From contig NZ_FOWE01000014.1 in the NCBI RefSeq assembly GCF_900115395.1, forward strand, positions 15,700-79,699: a DNA stretch of 64,000 nt. The letters run 5' to 3'. Position 1 is the stretch's first letter. The number at the start of each line of letters is the position of its first letter. This document shows positions 26,497-35,237 of the stretch, one piece after another. Origin of the DNA: Geodermatophilus obscurus (GTDB taxonomy: Bacteria > Actinomycetota > Actinomycetes > Mycobacteriales > Geodermatophilaceae). A program made the translations under genes and the position numbers. Below the pieces are notes generated by a model. The model was not told the DNA's origin, searched no databases, and was given only the letters and a program-made list of their open reading frames with translations.

Positions 26497-26535
26497 CCGA
26501 CGGCCGGCCCCCGCGCTGCGGGGACCGGCCGTCGG
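26497..26535 (-). terminator. hairpin terminator after the 26545 gene
   Basis: 18-bp stem (26497-26514 with 26518-26535, one mismatch) and a 3-base loop, 10 bases after the stop codon. Confidence 0.75.
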
Positions 26536-26544
26536 GTGCGCCGG

Positions 26545-27441
26545 TCAGCCGAAGTAGCAGACCAGCAGGTTCTCGTCGACGCCGACCTGCACGGTCTGCG
26601 TGGTGCCGTCGGCGAGGGTCAGCTCGAAGGTCGACCGGTCGATGCCGTTGGCCGCGTCGTGCTCCACGCTGACCAGGACGCCGTCGGTGATCGCCTGGCC
26701 GCCGAGGATCGCGCTGTAGAAGTACAGCGTCAGGTACTGGTCGGCCGTGTACTCGGTGCCGGCGGACTCCGCCACCGCGGCGTCCTGCAGGGCCGCGCAG
26801 GAGATGTTGTAGGCGGTGGCGTAGTCGAGCTCGTACACGGCCTGGACCCACGCGAGCGCGATGTCGGAGGAGCCGGGGATCTCGCCGGCGTCGGTGCCGC
26901 CACCGGTCTGCTCGGTCATCCCGCCGCCGGTGCCGCCGCCGGCACCACCACCGCTGCCACCGCCGCCGGGCGTACCCGCTCCGCCGGGGACCGAGACCGG
27001 GCCGCCCATGTCCATGCCCGTGCCGCCGGAGCCGGTGTCCGAGCCACCCTCGGCGCCCTCGTCGGAGCCCCCGTCCGAGCCCCCGTCCGAGCCCTCGTCC
27101 GAGCCCTCGCCGGAGTTCTCGCTGCCCGCGTCGGCCGACGACGAGCTCGAGGCCGCCGTGGCGGCCGGGGTGTCGTCGCCGCGGAGCAGGAAGAAGAGGA
27201 GGACGCCGACGCCGGCGGCCACGACGACCAGCGCGGTGATCACCCACGGCAGGATGCTCTTCTTCTGCGGCGGCCGGCCGTAGCCGCCGGGGCCGAAGCC
27301 GCCCGGCCCGCCGGGGCCACCCGGGCCGAAGCCGCCCGGGGCGCCGTACTGGCCGGGCGCGCCGTACTGGCCCGGGGCGCCGTACTGGCCGGGCTGGGCG
27401 TACTGGCTCGGGGCGCCGTACTGGCCGGGAGGCTGACTCAT
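26545..27441 (-). CDS. Gly/Pro/Gln-rich membrane protein with exterior DUF4878-like domain
   Basis: 298 residues. The cytoplasmic head has QYGAPG repeats and a GGFGPGG stretch. After 'PPQKKS' comes one membrane helix ('ILPWVITALVVVAAGVGVLLF', about 73-95), an acidic/Ser/Gly linker with EGSDEGSDGGSD repeats, and an exterior domain from 'IALAWVQAVYELDYATAYNI' to 'VDENLLVCYFG'. Two Cys ('NISCAAL', 'LVCYFG') match those of the paralogue at 25151. The head resembles the disordered prion-like heads common in actinobacterial membrane proteins. The gene diverges from the Ser/Thr kinase at 27705 across 263 bases that hold both promoters. Confidence 0.65.
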   Translation of the reverse strand: MSQPPGQYGAPSQYAQPGQYGAPGQYGAPGQYGAPGGFGPGGPGGPGGFGPGGYGRPPQKKSILPWVITALVVVAAGVGVLLFFLLRGDDTPAATAASSSSSADAGSENSGEGSDEGSDGGSDGGSDEGAEGGSDTGSGGTGMDMGGPVSVPGGAGTPGGGGSGGGAGGGTGGGMTEQTGGGTDAGEIPGSSDIALAWVQAVYELDYATAYNISCAALQDAAVAESAGTEYTADQYLTLYFYSAILGGQAITDGVLVSVEHDAANGIDRSTFELTLADGTTQTVQVGVDENLLVCYFG

Positions 27442-27704
27442 CGTGCTTCATCCGTTCGGAAGGGGGCGGGCCACCGGGCCCGAGAGCGAGTGCAAGGTAG
27501 TGACGCCCCGCCGTCCCGCCTACGGGTTCGTGCGCGCCGGTCGTCACGGCTCGATCACGGCTCCCCGGTCGGGTGACGGCCCCGTCAGGTGCCGCGCCGA
27601 CGGTGCTGGTCGGGTCCGGTCGCCGTCCCTAGACTCCGCCGACGACCCCGCACCGGGCGCCGGATCCGGCGAGCGCCCCGGCCGCGGCACACGGAGGACG
27701 ACCG

Positions 27705-29630
27705 GTGGAGTTGCAACAGTTCGGCCCCTATCGCATCGAGGCGCTGCTCGGGCGCGGCGGGATGGGCGAGGTCTACCGCGCCTTCGACACCGAGCACGAC
27801 CGCACGGTCGCGCTCAAGGTCCTCTCCGAGCACCTCGCCGCCGACAGCGGCTACCGGGAGCGCTTCCGACGCGAGGCACACCTCGCCGCGCGGCTCAACG
27901 AGCCGCACATCGTGCCGATCCACCGCTACGGCGAGATCGACGGGCGACTGTTCCTCGACATGCGCCTGGTGCCCGGGCGCGACGTCGCCGCCGCACTGGC
28001 CGCCGACGGGCCGATGAGCCCCGAGCGGGCGGTGTCGATCGTCAGCCAGACCGCCCGGGCGCTCGACGCCGCGCACGCCGACGGCCTGGTGCACCGCGAC
28101 GTCAAGCCGTCGAACGTGCTGCTCAGCGGCGCCGGTGACGACGAGTTCGTCTACCTGGTCGACTTCGGCATCGCCCGGTCGACGTCGGACGGGCAGGGCC
28201 CGTCGCTCACCCAGACCGGCGCGGCACTGGGGTCCTTCGACTACATGGCGCCCGAACGCTTCCTCGAGAAGCCGATCGACCAGCGCGTCGACGTCTACGC
28301 GCTGGCGTGCGTGCTGTTCGAGTGCCTGACCGCGCGCCGGCCGTTCAACGGCGACGGGCTGGCCATGCTGATGTACGCCCACCTCAACACCACGCCGCAG
28401 GCGCCGTCGGTGGTCCGCCCGGGCCTGCCGCGGGGCCTCGACGACGTCGTCCTCAAGGGCCTGGCCAAGGAGCCCGACGAGCGGTACTCCACCTGCGGCG
28501 AGCTGGCGGCGGCCGCGCGGGCGGCCCTGGCGTCCGCGGGCGTGGCCCCCCGGCCCGAGGCGGCGCCGCCGACGTCTGTGACACCGCTGCCCCTGCGCCC
28601 GCAGACCGTCGGGTTCTCCAACCCCGGCGCGCCCGCCGGCGCCTACGGCGCCCCGGCCGCGCTGTACGCGCCGCCCTCGAACCCCGGGATCCCCACCGGC
28701 TACGGGCCGCCGTCCAACCCCGGACCTCCCACCGGGTACGGCCCGCCGTCCAACCCCGGACCTCCCACCGGGTACGGGCCGCCGTCCAACCCCGGCGCAC
28801 CCACCGGCTACGGCCCGCCGTCCAACCCCGGACCGCCCGGCTTCCCGCCGCCGGCCGGCCACTTCCCGAGCGGGGGCGCCTCACCCAGCGGCGGGCGGAC
28901 GTCGAACCGGCTGCCGCTCGTGCTCGGCGGACTGGCGGCGCTGCTCGTCGCCGTGGTGGTCGGCGTGATCGCCCTGACCGGCGGCTTCGGCAGCGGCACC
29001 CCCACGGCCGACGACACCGACGTCTCCACCGGCGGCGGCACCGGCGGCGACACCGGGACCGGCACCGGGACCGACACCGGCACCGACACCGGCACCGACA
29101 CCGGCACCGGGACCGGCACGGACACCGGCACGGGCACGGGGACGGACACCGGCGGCGGGACCACCGACCCGGCGCCCGAGGAGCAGCTGCTCGCCATCGT
29201 CCCGGGCGACTTCGACCCGTCGGTCTGCGAGGCCGGCGACCCGGCCGGTGACGGCGACATCGCCACGGTCAACTGCGGGGCCGCCGCCTCGCAGCCGGGT
29301 CCCGAGGCCTCCTCCTTCTACCTGTACGAGGACGCCGCGGCCGTGGACGAGGTCTTCCTCGCCGACATGGAGCGGGAGGGGGTCAGCCCGTTCACCGGTG
29401 ATCCGTCCTGCGTCACGTCCGAGGGCTACGACGAGTACCGGGTCAACGGTCAGACGGCCGGGCGCCTGGCCTGCTTCATCGACGAGAACAACAACGCCGT
29501 CCTCTACTGGACGCAGGACGGGTTCGCCGCCGAGGGCATCGTCGCCATCGAGAACGGCGGGCAGGAGGGGTTGGCCACCCTCTACGAGTGGTGGCGCGAC
29601 CCCACGCACAGCGACTTCGTCCAGCGCTGA
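27705..29630 (+). CDS. Ser/Thr protein kinase, PknB type, with exterior domain
   Basis: 641 residues, GTG start with GGAGGAC upstream. Kinase domain 8-275: Gly loop 'LLGRGGMGEVYRAFD', Lys38 in 'VALKVLSEHL', catalytic loop 'HRDVKPSNVLL' (Asp132), DFG at 153-155, 'GSFDYMAPER' and 'DVYALACVLFECLT'. A Pro-rich juxtamembrane stretch follows with near-perfect 12-residue repeats (GYGPPSNPGPPT). Then come one membrane helix ('LPLVLGGLAALLVAVVVGVI', about 402-427), a Thr/Gly/Asp repeat linker, and an exterior domain with Cys in 'DPSVCEAGDP', 'ATVNCGAAAS', 'DPSCVTSEGY' and 'GRLACFIDENN'. It is not a PASTA domain, so the ligand is unknown. The catalytic set is complete. Confidence 0.9.
   Translation: MELQQFGPYRIEALLGRGGMGEVYRAFDTEHDRTVALKVLSEHLAADSGYRERFRREAHLAARLNEPHIVPIHRYGEIDGRLFLDMRLVPGRDVAAALAADGPMSPERAVSIVSQTARALDAAHADGLVHRDVKPSNVLLSGAGDDEFVYLVDFGIARSTSDGQGPSLTQTGAALGSFDYMAPERFLEKPIDQRVDVYALACVLFECLTARRPFNGDGLAMLMYAHLNTTPQAPSVVRPGLPRGLDDVVLKGLAKEPDERYSTCGELAAAARAALASAGVAPRPEAAPPTSVTPLPLRPQTVGFSNPGAPAGAYGAPAALYAPPSNPGIPTGYGPPSNPGPPTGYGPPSNPGPPTGYGPPSNPGAPTGYGPPSNPGPPGFPPPAGHFPSGGASPSGGRTSNRLPLVLGGLAALLVAVVVGVIALTGGFGSGTPTADDTDVSTGGGTGGDTGTGTGTDTGTDTGTDTGTGTGTDTGTGTGTDTGGGTTDPAPEEQLLAIVPGDFDPSVCEAGDPAGDGDIATVNCGAAASQPGPEASSFYLYEDAAAVDEVFLADMEREGVSPFTGDPSCVTSEGYDEYRVNGQTAGRLACFIDENNNAVLYWTQDGFAAEGIVAIENGGQEGLATLYEWWRDPTHSDFVQR
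28671..28838 (+). repeat. 36-bp tandem repeat inside the kinase gene
   Basis: Four full 36-base units from 28695, plus a diverged partial unit before, coding for GYGPPSNPGPPT. Units differ at only a few third positions, so the array is recent or homogenised. Copy number probably varies between strains. Confidence 0.8.
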
Positions 29631-29635
29631 CCCCG

Positions 29636-29691
29636 CACACGACGAGGGCCCCGCTCCTCCCGGCCGGGAGGAGCGGGGCCCTCGTCGTGTG
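29636..29691. terminator. perfect 56-bp palindrome, bidirectional terminator
   Basis: Two 28-base arms with no loop, beginning CACACGACGAGGGCCCCGCT. It starts 5 bases after the stop of the + kinase and ends 12 bases before the stop of the - kinase. Convergent genes, so it should end transcription from both sides. Confidence 0.85.
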
Positions 29692-29703
29692 TCGCCCGGT
29701 CCG

Positions 29704-30537
29704 TCAGGCGCGCGTGGCCGCCGCGAGCGCGTCGAGCCGCTCGGCCACCTGCAGCGCGGTCGCCGGCCGCTGACCGATCGGGGCGAGGCACGAGGAGACC
29801 AGCGCGGCCTCGTCGTCGGTCAGCCCGGGGCTGATCGCCGGCTCGGCGCTCATGACGCGGCGGATCGCCAGCAGCGGCTCGCCGTCGGGCAGCTCGCCGT
29901 AGAGACCGGTGCCGGTGAGGGCCCGGTTGAGCGTGGCGCCGAGCGCGAACACCTCGGTGGCGCGCGAGGGCCGCTCCCCGCGCAGCAGCGCCGGGTCGAG
30001 GTACTCCACCGACGCGGCGCTGGCCATGCCGGTCAGCGTCACGCCCGGGGCCAGGTAGCGGGCCAGGCCGAGGTCGGAGAGCTTGCCGCCGTCCTCGGTG
30101 AGCAGGATGTTGGCCGGCTTGACGTCGCCGTGGGTGAGGCCCGCCTCGTGCAGCGCGTGCGCGGCGTGCGCGGCGTGGGCGACCGCGCGGAGCACCTCCC
30201 CGCGGCTGAGCGGGCGGGCCGGCGCGGCCAGGGAGCCGAGCGGGCAGTACTCCATCGCGTACAAGAAACTGTCCTGCAGGACGGCGTCGTAGACCCGCAC
30301 CAAGTAGGGCGAGGCCACCTGGGCGAAGGCCCGCAGCTCGCGCACGCCGCGCTCGTAGGCCTGCTCGCTGTGCGTGCCGGTGAACACCTTCACGGCCACG
30401 TACTCGTCGGGCAGCCCCAGCCGCGCCGGCGGCCGGGCGAGGTAGAAGCGACCGTTGTTGCCCTCACCGAGCACCCGGACCACCGTGTAGTCCGCGATGG
30501 TGGCAGGCGCCGCGCCCACCAGGCCGACGGCATCCAT
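29704..30537 (-). CDS. Ser/Thr protein kinase, soluble, atypical catalytic loop
   Basis: 277 residues, no membrane helix. ATG start with AGGAGG upstream. 'VVRVLGEGNNGRFYLARPP' is the glycine loop, Lys50 in 'YVAVKVF', the catalytic loop 'THGDVKPANILL' (His136-Gly137-Asp138), 'LSDLGLARYL' in place of DFG (DLG, 155-157), then 'VEYLDPALLRGERPSRATEV'. HGD and DLG occur in other bacterial kinases, so activity is possible though atypical. The domain ends at about residue 270 and little follows. Convergent with the membrane kinase; the targets could be the FHA protein at 33293, but that is only proximity. Confidence 0.87.
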   Translation of the reverse strand: MDAVGLVGAAPATIADYTVVRVLGEGNNGRFYLARPPARLGLPDEYVAVKVFTGTHSEQAYERGVRELRAFAQVASPYLVRVYDAVLQDSFLYAMEYCPLGSLAAPARPLSRGEVLRAVAHAAHAAHALHEAGLTHGDVKPANILLTEDGGKLSDLGLARYLAPGVTLTGMASAASVEYLDPALLRGERPSRATEVFALGATLNRALTGTGLYGELPDGEPLLAIRRVMSAEPAISPGLTDDEAALVSSCLAPIGQRPATALQVAERLDALAAATRA

Positions 30538-30815
30538 CCTGAGTCCTCCTGACACGCTGTTCTCGCCCCCGGCGAGCCGGGACGCCGCCGGTGCGGCAGC
30601 GCGACAGTGTGCCTGCCGCACCGCTGTCCGGGAACCCGCTTCGTCCCGCCGGGAGGCTCCCGGCCCCCGTGCTCGGAACGACCCCACACCGGCCAGGGCG
30701 CCGTTACGCTCCGCGCCCGTCGCCGTCCGGGAGACCCCCGGCCGGCCCGCGACCGCACCGCTGTCGCGACCGTCCCGGGTGGCCCGCCACCCGTCACACG
30801 CCATCCGGAGATCTC

Positions 30816-32924
30816 GTGGAGCCGCGCCCCGTCGCAGAGATCATCGCCTACGTCTTCCTCGACCTGGCCGTGATCATGGTCCTCGCCCGCCTCATGGGCC
30901 GACTCGCCCGCAGGGTCGGTCAGCCGGCCGTGATCGGCGAGATCGTCGCCGGCATCCTGCTCGGGCCCACCCTGCTGGGCGCGCTGCCCGGCGACCTGGA
31001 CACCCTGCTGTTCCCCCCGGACATCCGGCCCTTCCTCAACGTGCTGGCGCAGCTGGGCCTCGTCCTGTTCATGTTCCTGATCGGCCTCGAGGTCGACCTG
31101 TCGTTCATGCGCGGGCGGGAGAAGGTCGCCGTCTCGGTGTCGCTGGCCTCGATCCTGCTGCCGTTCGCGCTGGGCGTGCTGCTGGCCGCCTACCTGCACG
31201 GCCAGCACGACGTCTTCACCGGCGCGGACGGGTCGACGTCGCCGATCTCCTTCGCCGGGTTCGCACTGTTCCTGGGGGTGGCCATGTCGATCACCGCGTT
31301 CCCGGTGCTCGCCCGCATCCTCGCCGAGCGTCAGATGCACCGGGTCCCCACCGGCGCGCTCGCCCTCGCCTGCGCCGCGGTCGACGACGTCCTCGCGTGG
31401 TGCCTCCTGGCCGTCGTCGTGGCGATCGTCGCGGCGTCGTCGTTCGGCGGCGTGGTGCTGATCCTGAGCCTGTCGGTCGTCTTCGCGCTGGTGATGTTCC
31501 TCGTGGTCAAGCCGCTGCTGCGGGTGCTCGTGACCCAGTACGAGCGGCTGGGCCAGCTGACGCCGGAGATGCTCGCCGGCGTCCTCATCGGCATCCTGGC
31601 CAGCGCCTGGGTGGCCGAGGAGATCGGCATCCACTTCATCTTCGGCGCCTTCCTGTTCGGCGTGGTCATGCCCCGCAAGGGCGCCGCCCGGCTCAACCAC
31701 GAGATCGTCGACCGCCTCGAGCAGGTCAGCGTGCTGCTCCTGCTCCCGGTGTTCTTCGTCGTCACCGGCCTCAACGTCGACGTCGGCGCCATCGACCTGA
31801 CCGGCGTCGGAGAGCTGGCGCTGATCCTGCTGGTCGCCATCTCGGGCAAGTTCCTGGGCGCCTACGCCGCAGCCCGCGCGCAGAAGGTGCCCAAGCGCCA
31901 GGCCGGGGCCCTCGCGACGCTCATGAACACCCGCGGCCTCACCGAGCTGGTCATCCTCAACATCGGGGTGCAGCAGGGCGTGCTCGACGGCGAGATGTTC
32001 ACGCTCATGGTGATCATGGCGCTGGTGACGACCGCCATGGCCTCCCCGCTGCTGGACCTCATCTACCCGCAGCGCGTCCTCGACCGGGACATCGCCGCGG
32101 CCGAACGCGCCGAGATGGGGCTCACCGACGCCTACACCGTCGTCGTCGTGGTGGACGACCTCGACCGCGACGCCGGCCTGGTCGACCTCGCCTGCGACCT
32201 CGTCGGGCGGGAGCGGCCGGCGCAGGTGGTGCTCACCCGCGTCGTGCGGCGGTCGCGGCCCAAGCCGGAGGTCTCCAGCGGCCTCGGCGCGGACCTCGAG
32301 CTCATGGCGACCGTGGCCGGTGAGCTGCGGACCCTGGCCCGCCAGGTCGAGGCCCGCGGTCTCACGGCGTCGGTGGCCTCGCGCTTCAGCGAGGACCCCT
32401 GGGCCGAGGTCGCCGATCTCGCCGGCAGCAGCGACGCCGACGTGGTGCTGGTGCGCAGCGGGTGGGGCCTGGCCGAGCACGCGCTGGTCGCGGACGGCGA
32501 GACCCCGTGGCCGGCGTCGCTGCACGGCTCGGTGGTCACCGTCTCCGGGGAGCTGGGGTCCGCGGCGCTGCAGCCGCAGGGCCCGGTCGCGGTCGTTCAG
32601 GACGGCAGCGCCGACGGGCGGGCCGCGCTGCGGCTGGCCGCGTCCACCTCGCTGGGCCGCACGGTCCCCCTCCAGCTGCGGGAGGCCGACGGCCGGCGCG
32701 GTCTCAAGCGCAGCGTCACCGACGGGCTGCGCAAGGCCGGCGTCCGGGTCGAGACGGGGACCACGACGCTGCCCTCGCTGCTGGTGGCGCCCGCGGGTGC
32801 CGGCCTCGTCCCGGCCGCGGACGACCTGACGCCGATCCTGCTGGTGCACGCCGGCCGGGCCGACAGCGACCGGGACATGGACGAGACCCTGGCCGGCATC
32901 GCCGGCCGGTCCGGGGCCGCCTGA
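30816..32924 (+). CDS. cation/proton antiporter (CPA2/Kef type) with C-terminal Usp-like region
   Basis: 702 residues, GTG start with CCGGAG upstream. About 12 membrane helices in residues 1-410, including 'GQPAVIGEIVAGILLGPTLL', 'GLVLFMFLIGLEVD', 'AMSITAFPVLARILAE', 'DDVLAWCLLAVVVAIV', 'FGAFLFGVVMPR' and 'GALATLMNTRGLTELVILN' (the family Asn-x-x-Gly-Leu signature). The C-terminal ~270 residues are soluble, with a universal-stress-like fold ('YTVVVVVDDLDRDAGLVDL', 'DADVVLVRSGWG', 'GPVAVVQDGSADGRAALRLA'). No TrkA-N domain is seen. Probable monovalent cation/H+ exchange, role in pH or osmotic control. Divergent from the soluble kinase (278 bases between starts). Confidence 0.88.
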   Translation: MEPRPVAEIIAYVFLDLAVIMVLARLMGRLARRVGQPAVIGEIVAGILLGPTLLGALPGDLDTLLFPPDIRPFLNVLAQLGLVLFMFLIGLEVDLSFMRGREKVAVSVSLASILLPFALGVLLAAYLHGQHDVFTGADGSTSPISFAGFALFLGVAMSITAFPVLARILAERQMHRVPTGALALACAAVDDVLAWCLLAVVVAIVAASSFGGVVLILSLSVVFALVMFLVVKPLLRVLVTQYERLGQLTPEMLAGVLIGILASAWVAEEIGIHFIFGAFLFGVVMPRKGAARLNHEIVDRLEQVSVLLLLPVFFVVTGLNVDVGAIDLTGVGELALILLVAISGKFLGAYAAARAQKVPKRQAGALATLMNTRGLTELVILNIGVQQGVLDGEMFTLMVIMALVTTAMASPLLDLIYPQRVLDRDIAAAERAEMGLTDAYTVVVVVDDLDRDAGLVDLACDLVGRERPAQVVLTRVVRRSRPKPEVSSGLGADLELMATVAGELRTLARQVEARGLTASVASRFSEDPWAEVADLAGSSDADVVLVRSGWGLAEHALVADGETPWPASLHGSVVTVSGELGSAALQPQGPVAVVQDGSADGRAALRLAASTSLGRTVPLQLREADGRRGLKRSVTDGLRKAGVRVETGTTTLPSLLVAPAGAGLVPAADDLTPILLVHAGRADSDRDMDETLAGIAGRSGAA

Positions 32925-32945
32925 CCGGTCCGCTCCCCGCGCCGC

Positions 32946-32976
32946 GGAGCCCGCGTCCCTCCCGGACGCGGGCTCC
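32946..32976 (+). terminator. hairpin terminator after antiporter
   Basis: Perfect 13-bp stem GGAGCCCGCGTCC / GGACGCGGGCTCC, 5-base loop, 21 bases after the stop. Confidence 0.8.
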
Positions 32977-33018
32977 GTCGCGTCCGGGGCCGCCCGCCCG
33001 AGGTTCTCCCTGCCCGCG

Positions 33019-33120
33019 TCCTCGTGCTCTGCTCCGCAACGGGGGCAGAGCACGACCGTCCGCCACACCTGTGCCGCCGGTCCTCGTGCTCTGCACACAC
33101 CCGTGTGCAGAGCACGAGGA
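33019..33120. repeat. two related inverted repeats
   Basis: TCCTCGTGCTCTGC occurs at 33019 and 33081, each followed by its complement. The first hairpin is 33019-33032 with 33045-33055. The second is perfect, 18-bp arms 33081-33098 and 33103-33120 around ACCC. They lie in the 368-base gap between convergent genes (antiporter and FHA protein), which has no gene of its own. Probably a dispersed intergenic palindrome family. Confidence 0.7.
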
Positions 33121-33208
33121 CGCCCGGGACGACTCCCCTCGGCCCCCCTGGCCCCTGGACGCGACGGCGCCCGCCTCCCCGGAGGGAGACGGGCGCCGGG
33201 TGCCGTGC

Positions 33209-33298
33209 GCGGAGTCGTCGGTCGCGGAGTCGTCGGTCGCGGAGTCGTCGGTTGCGGGCTCGTCAGTTGCAGGGTCGTCAGTTGCGGAGGGGTCAGTA
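33209..33298 (-). repeat. 15-bp tandem repeat running over the FHA gene stop codon
   Basis: Six 15-base units of the type GCGGAGTCGTCGGTC, diverging towards the gene. The stop codon of the FHA gene (33293-33295) lies in the last unit. On the coding strand the next two units also carry TGA at the same place, so the stop is present three times in frame. Confidence 0.8.
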
Positions 33299-34759
33299 GC
33301 CGCCGTGCGGGGACTCGAAGGCGAACGTGCGGCCGCCCATGCGGACGGCCATGCCGGCGGTCAGCCGGACCGGCTGGTGCGGCACCAGCGAGGCCCAGCC
33401 CGGTGCTCCGCGCGGGGCGACGAGGGTGCCGTTGGCCGAGCCGATGTCGAGCAGCAGCACGTCCCACCCGTCGAGGCGGATCTCGGCGTGGTGCCGGCTG
33501 ACACCGCCCGTCTGGTCGACGACCAGGAGCGGCCGCAGCTGTCCGGACCCGACCCGCTCGTCGGTCTCCGGCTCCCGGCCGAGCAGGTAGTCCACGTCCA
33601 GGCTGACGGTCGCGCCGTCGTCGAAGACGAGCAGCCCCAGCGGCGGACGGACCCCCTCCACCAGGACGGCGGTCTGCTGCGTGGTGCGGATGCCGCACAG
33701 GGCGCAGAACCCGGCGCGGGGGTCGTTGAGGTGTCCGTTCTTGCAGAGGATGCCCTTGACCCTGGCCCGCTCGTCCGCGGGCTCGGGCGCGGGGGCCGAC
33801 GCGGGCTCCGCGCCCGGGATCGGCAGCGGCTCGCGCGCTGGCTCGGCCTCGGCGGGCTGCGCGAACAGCAGCGCCGACTTCTTCGGCGCCGGCAGCTCCA
33901 CCGGCGGGGCGGGCGCGGCCGGGGCTGCGGCGACGGGCGCCGGCACGGCGTGCTCGTGGTGCTCGTGCCCGTGGCCCGCGGGCTCCGGCGCACCGGCCGG
34001 CGGGGTCGGGACGGCGGGCGGGCGGGGCGGCGGCGGGGGCAGCGGTGCGCGGCCGTTCGGCGAGGGCAGCCGCACCATCGTCGTCCCCGAGGGCGGCGGC
34101 GCGGGTGCAGCGGACGCCGCGGGGGCCGGGGCGAGCACCGCCGCGGCGCCGGGCACGATCCCGGCCTCGAGGTCGGCCAGCGGGTGCGGCGCGACGCCGG
34201 CGGGTGCGCCCGCCGACAGGTGCAGCGCCGCCGGCGGCCAGGTGACCAGCCGGTCGAGGACGAGCGTCCCGTTGCCGAGCGCCTCCCCCTGTGCGGGGGT
34301 CAGCCGCAGGCCGAGGTCGGGCACCTCGGCGGTGCCGTCGCCGGCCAGGACGAGCGCGAGCCCGTCCTCGGTGGCGGCGGCGACGGCGAACGACGGCGGG
34401 TCGCCCACCGTGCCCAGCCAGTCGCGCAGCTCCTCGTGCAGCCGCGTCCCGGGAGCCCGGCTGCCCGCGGCCGACACCCGGCGGCACAGCGCCACCAGCT
34501 CACCGACGTGCGCGTCACCGGCGGGCGCGGCGGCCGGCGCGGCGGGCACCGGGGCCGGTCCCCACCCGTCGAGCGCCGGCCGGGACGGCGGGGCGGCCGA
34601 CGCGGCCGGGTGGTCCGGGACGCCGACGACGAGGAGCACCCCGGGCAGGCGGACGACGAGGTCGGGGCCCGGCGCGACGCGGACGGCGACCTGGTCGAAG
34701 GGCGGCACCGTGGCCGGTGCTCCGGTGGCGCCGGCCAGCGGAGGCGTGGCGCGTGTCAT
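33293..34759 (-). CDS. FHA-domain protein with zinc ribbon
   Basis: 488 residues, ATG overlapping the previous stop (ATGA). Residues 1-190 form a mixed domain of unknown type ('VVRLPGVLLVVGVPDHPA', 'LALVLAGDGTAEVPDLGLRL'). A long Pro/Ala-rich linker with 'GHGHEHHEHAV' follows. Then a zinc ribbon 'CKNGHLNDPRAGFCALCG' and a C-terminal FHA domain (about 395-488) with 'YLLGREPE', the 'SRHHAEI' core and 'DIGSANGTLV', which bind phosphothreonine. It is the last gene of a three-gene unit with a membrane protein and a flavoprotein. FHA proteins read Ser/Thr-kinase output and two kinases are encoded 3-6 kb away; the link is inferred. Confidence 0.8.
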   Translation of the reverse strand: MTRATPPLAGATGAPATVPPFDQVAVRVAPGPDLVVRLPGVLLVVGVPDHPAASAAPPSRPALDGWGPAPVPAAPAAAPAGDAHVGELVALCRRVSAAGSRAPGTRLHEELRDWLGTVGDPPSFAVAAATEDGLALVLAGDGTAEVPDLGLRLTPAQGEALGNGTLVLDRLVTWPPAALHLSAGAPAGVAPHPLADLEAGIVPGAAAVLAPAPAASAAPAPPPSGTTMVRLPSPNGRAPLPPPPPRPPAVPTPPAGAPEPAGHGHEHHEHAVPAPVAAAPAAPAPPVELPAPKKSALLFAQPAEAEPAREPLPIPGAEPASAPAPEPADERARVKGILCKNGHLNDPRAGFCALCGIRTTQQTAVLVEGVRPPLGLLVFDDGATVSLDVDYLLGREPETDERVGSGQLRPLLVVDQTGGVSRHHAEIRLDGWDVLLLDIGSANGTLVAPRGAPGWASLVPHQPVRLTAGMAVRMGGRTFAFESPHGGY

Positions 34760-35190
34760 CAGATGAGCCGCCCGCCGTTGATCCGCCAGTGGATGAACGG
34801 CACCCGCATCGGGCCGTTGGCCACCAGCCACACGATCAGCCAGGTGCTGACGAAGTGGATGGCGAAGGCGGGGCCGGACAGCGAGTCGATCCACAGCGCA
34901 CCGCCGGCGAAGAGGAACCACACCAGCAACCCCTCGGGGACGCCGGTGAGCAGGCCGAACAGCGTCGGCCAGTCCTTCTCCCACCGGAACTGCTGGAGGC
35001 CGTGGTAGACGAGCTCCCAGAGCACGCCGAGCACCAGGACGACGAGCAGCACGGAGAAGGTCGCCCCGTAGGACGCGCCCAGCGACGCGCCGGTGGGCAG
35101 GACAGGGGTGACGAGCAGGGTCCAGATCGAACCGACCACGGCCAGCAGGAAGACCCTGGTCTGGATGCGGCCGTTGAGGGTGGGCAGCAC
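34759..35190 (-). CDS. four-helix membrane protein
   Basis: 143 residues, GTG start (VLPTLNGRIQTRVFLL). Four membrane helices: about 14-32 'VFLLAVVGSIWTLLVTPVL', 43-65 'FSVLLVVLVLGVLWELVYHG', 77-100 'LFGLLTGVPEGLLVWFLFAG', and 110-130 'FAIHFVSTWLIVWLVANGPM'. The loop between helices 2 and 3 has 'QQFRWEKDWPTLFG', and the C-terminus ends 'RVPFIHWRINGGRLI'. Not a transporter family I know. Stop overlaps the FHA gene start; the flavoprotein stop is 47 bases upstream, so the three are one operon. Confidence 0.7.
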   Translation of the reverse strand: MLPTLNGRIQTRVFLLAVVGSIWTLLVTPVLPTGASLGASYGATFSVLLVVLVLGVLWELVYHGLQQFRWEKDWPTLFGLLTGVPEGLLVWFLFAGGALWIDSLSGPAFAIHFVSTWLIVWLVANGPMRVPFIHWRINGGRLI

Positions 35191-35237
35191 GGGATGTGTC
35201 TCTCTCGGTCGAGGGGGTCGGAGCGGGGGCCGGTCGG

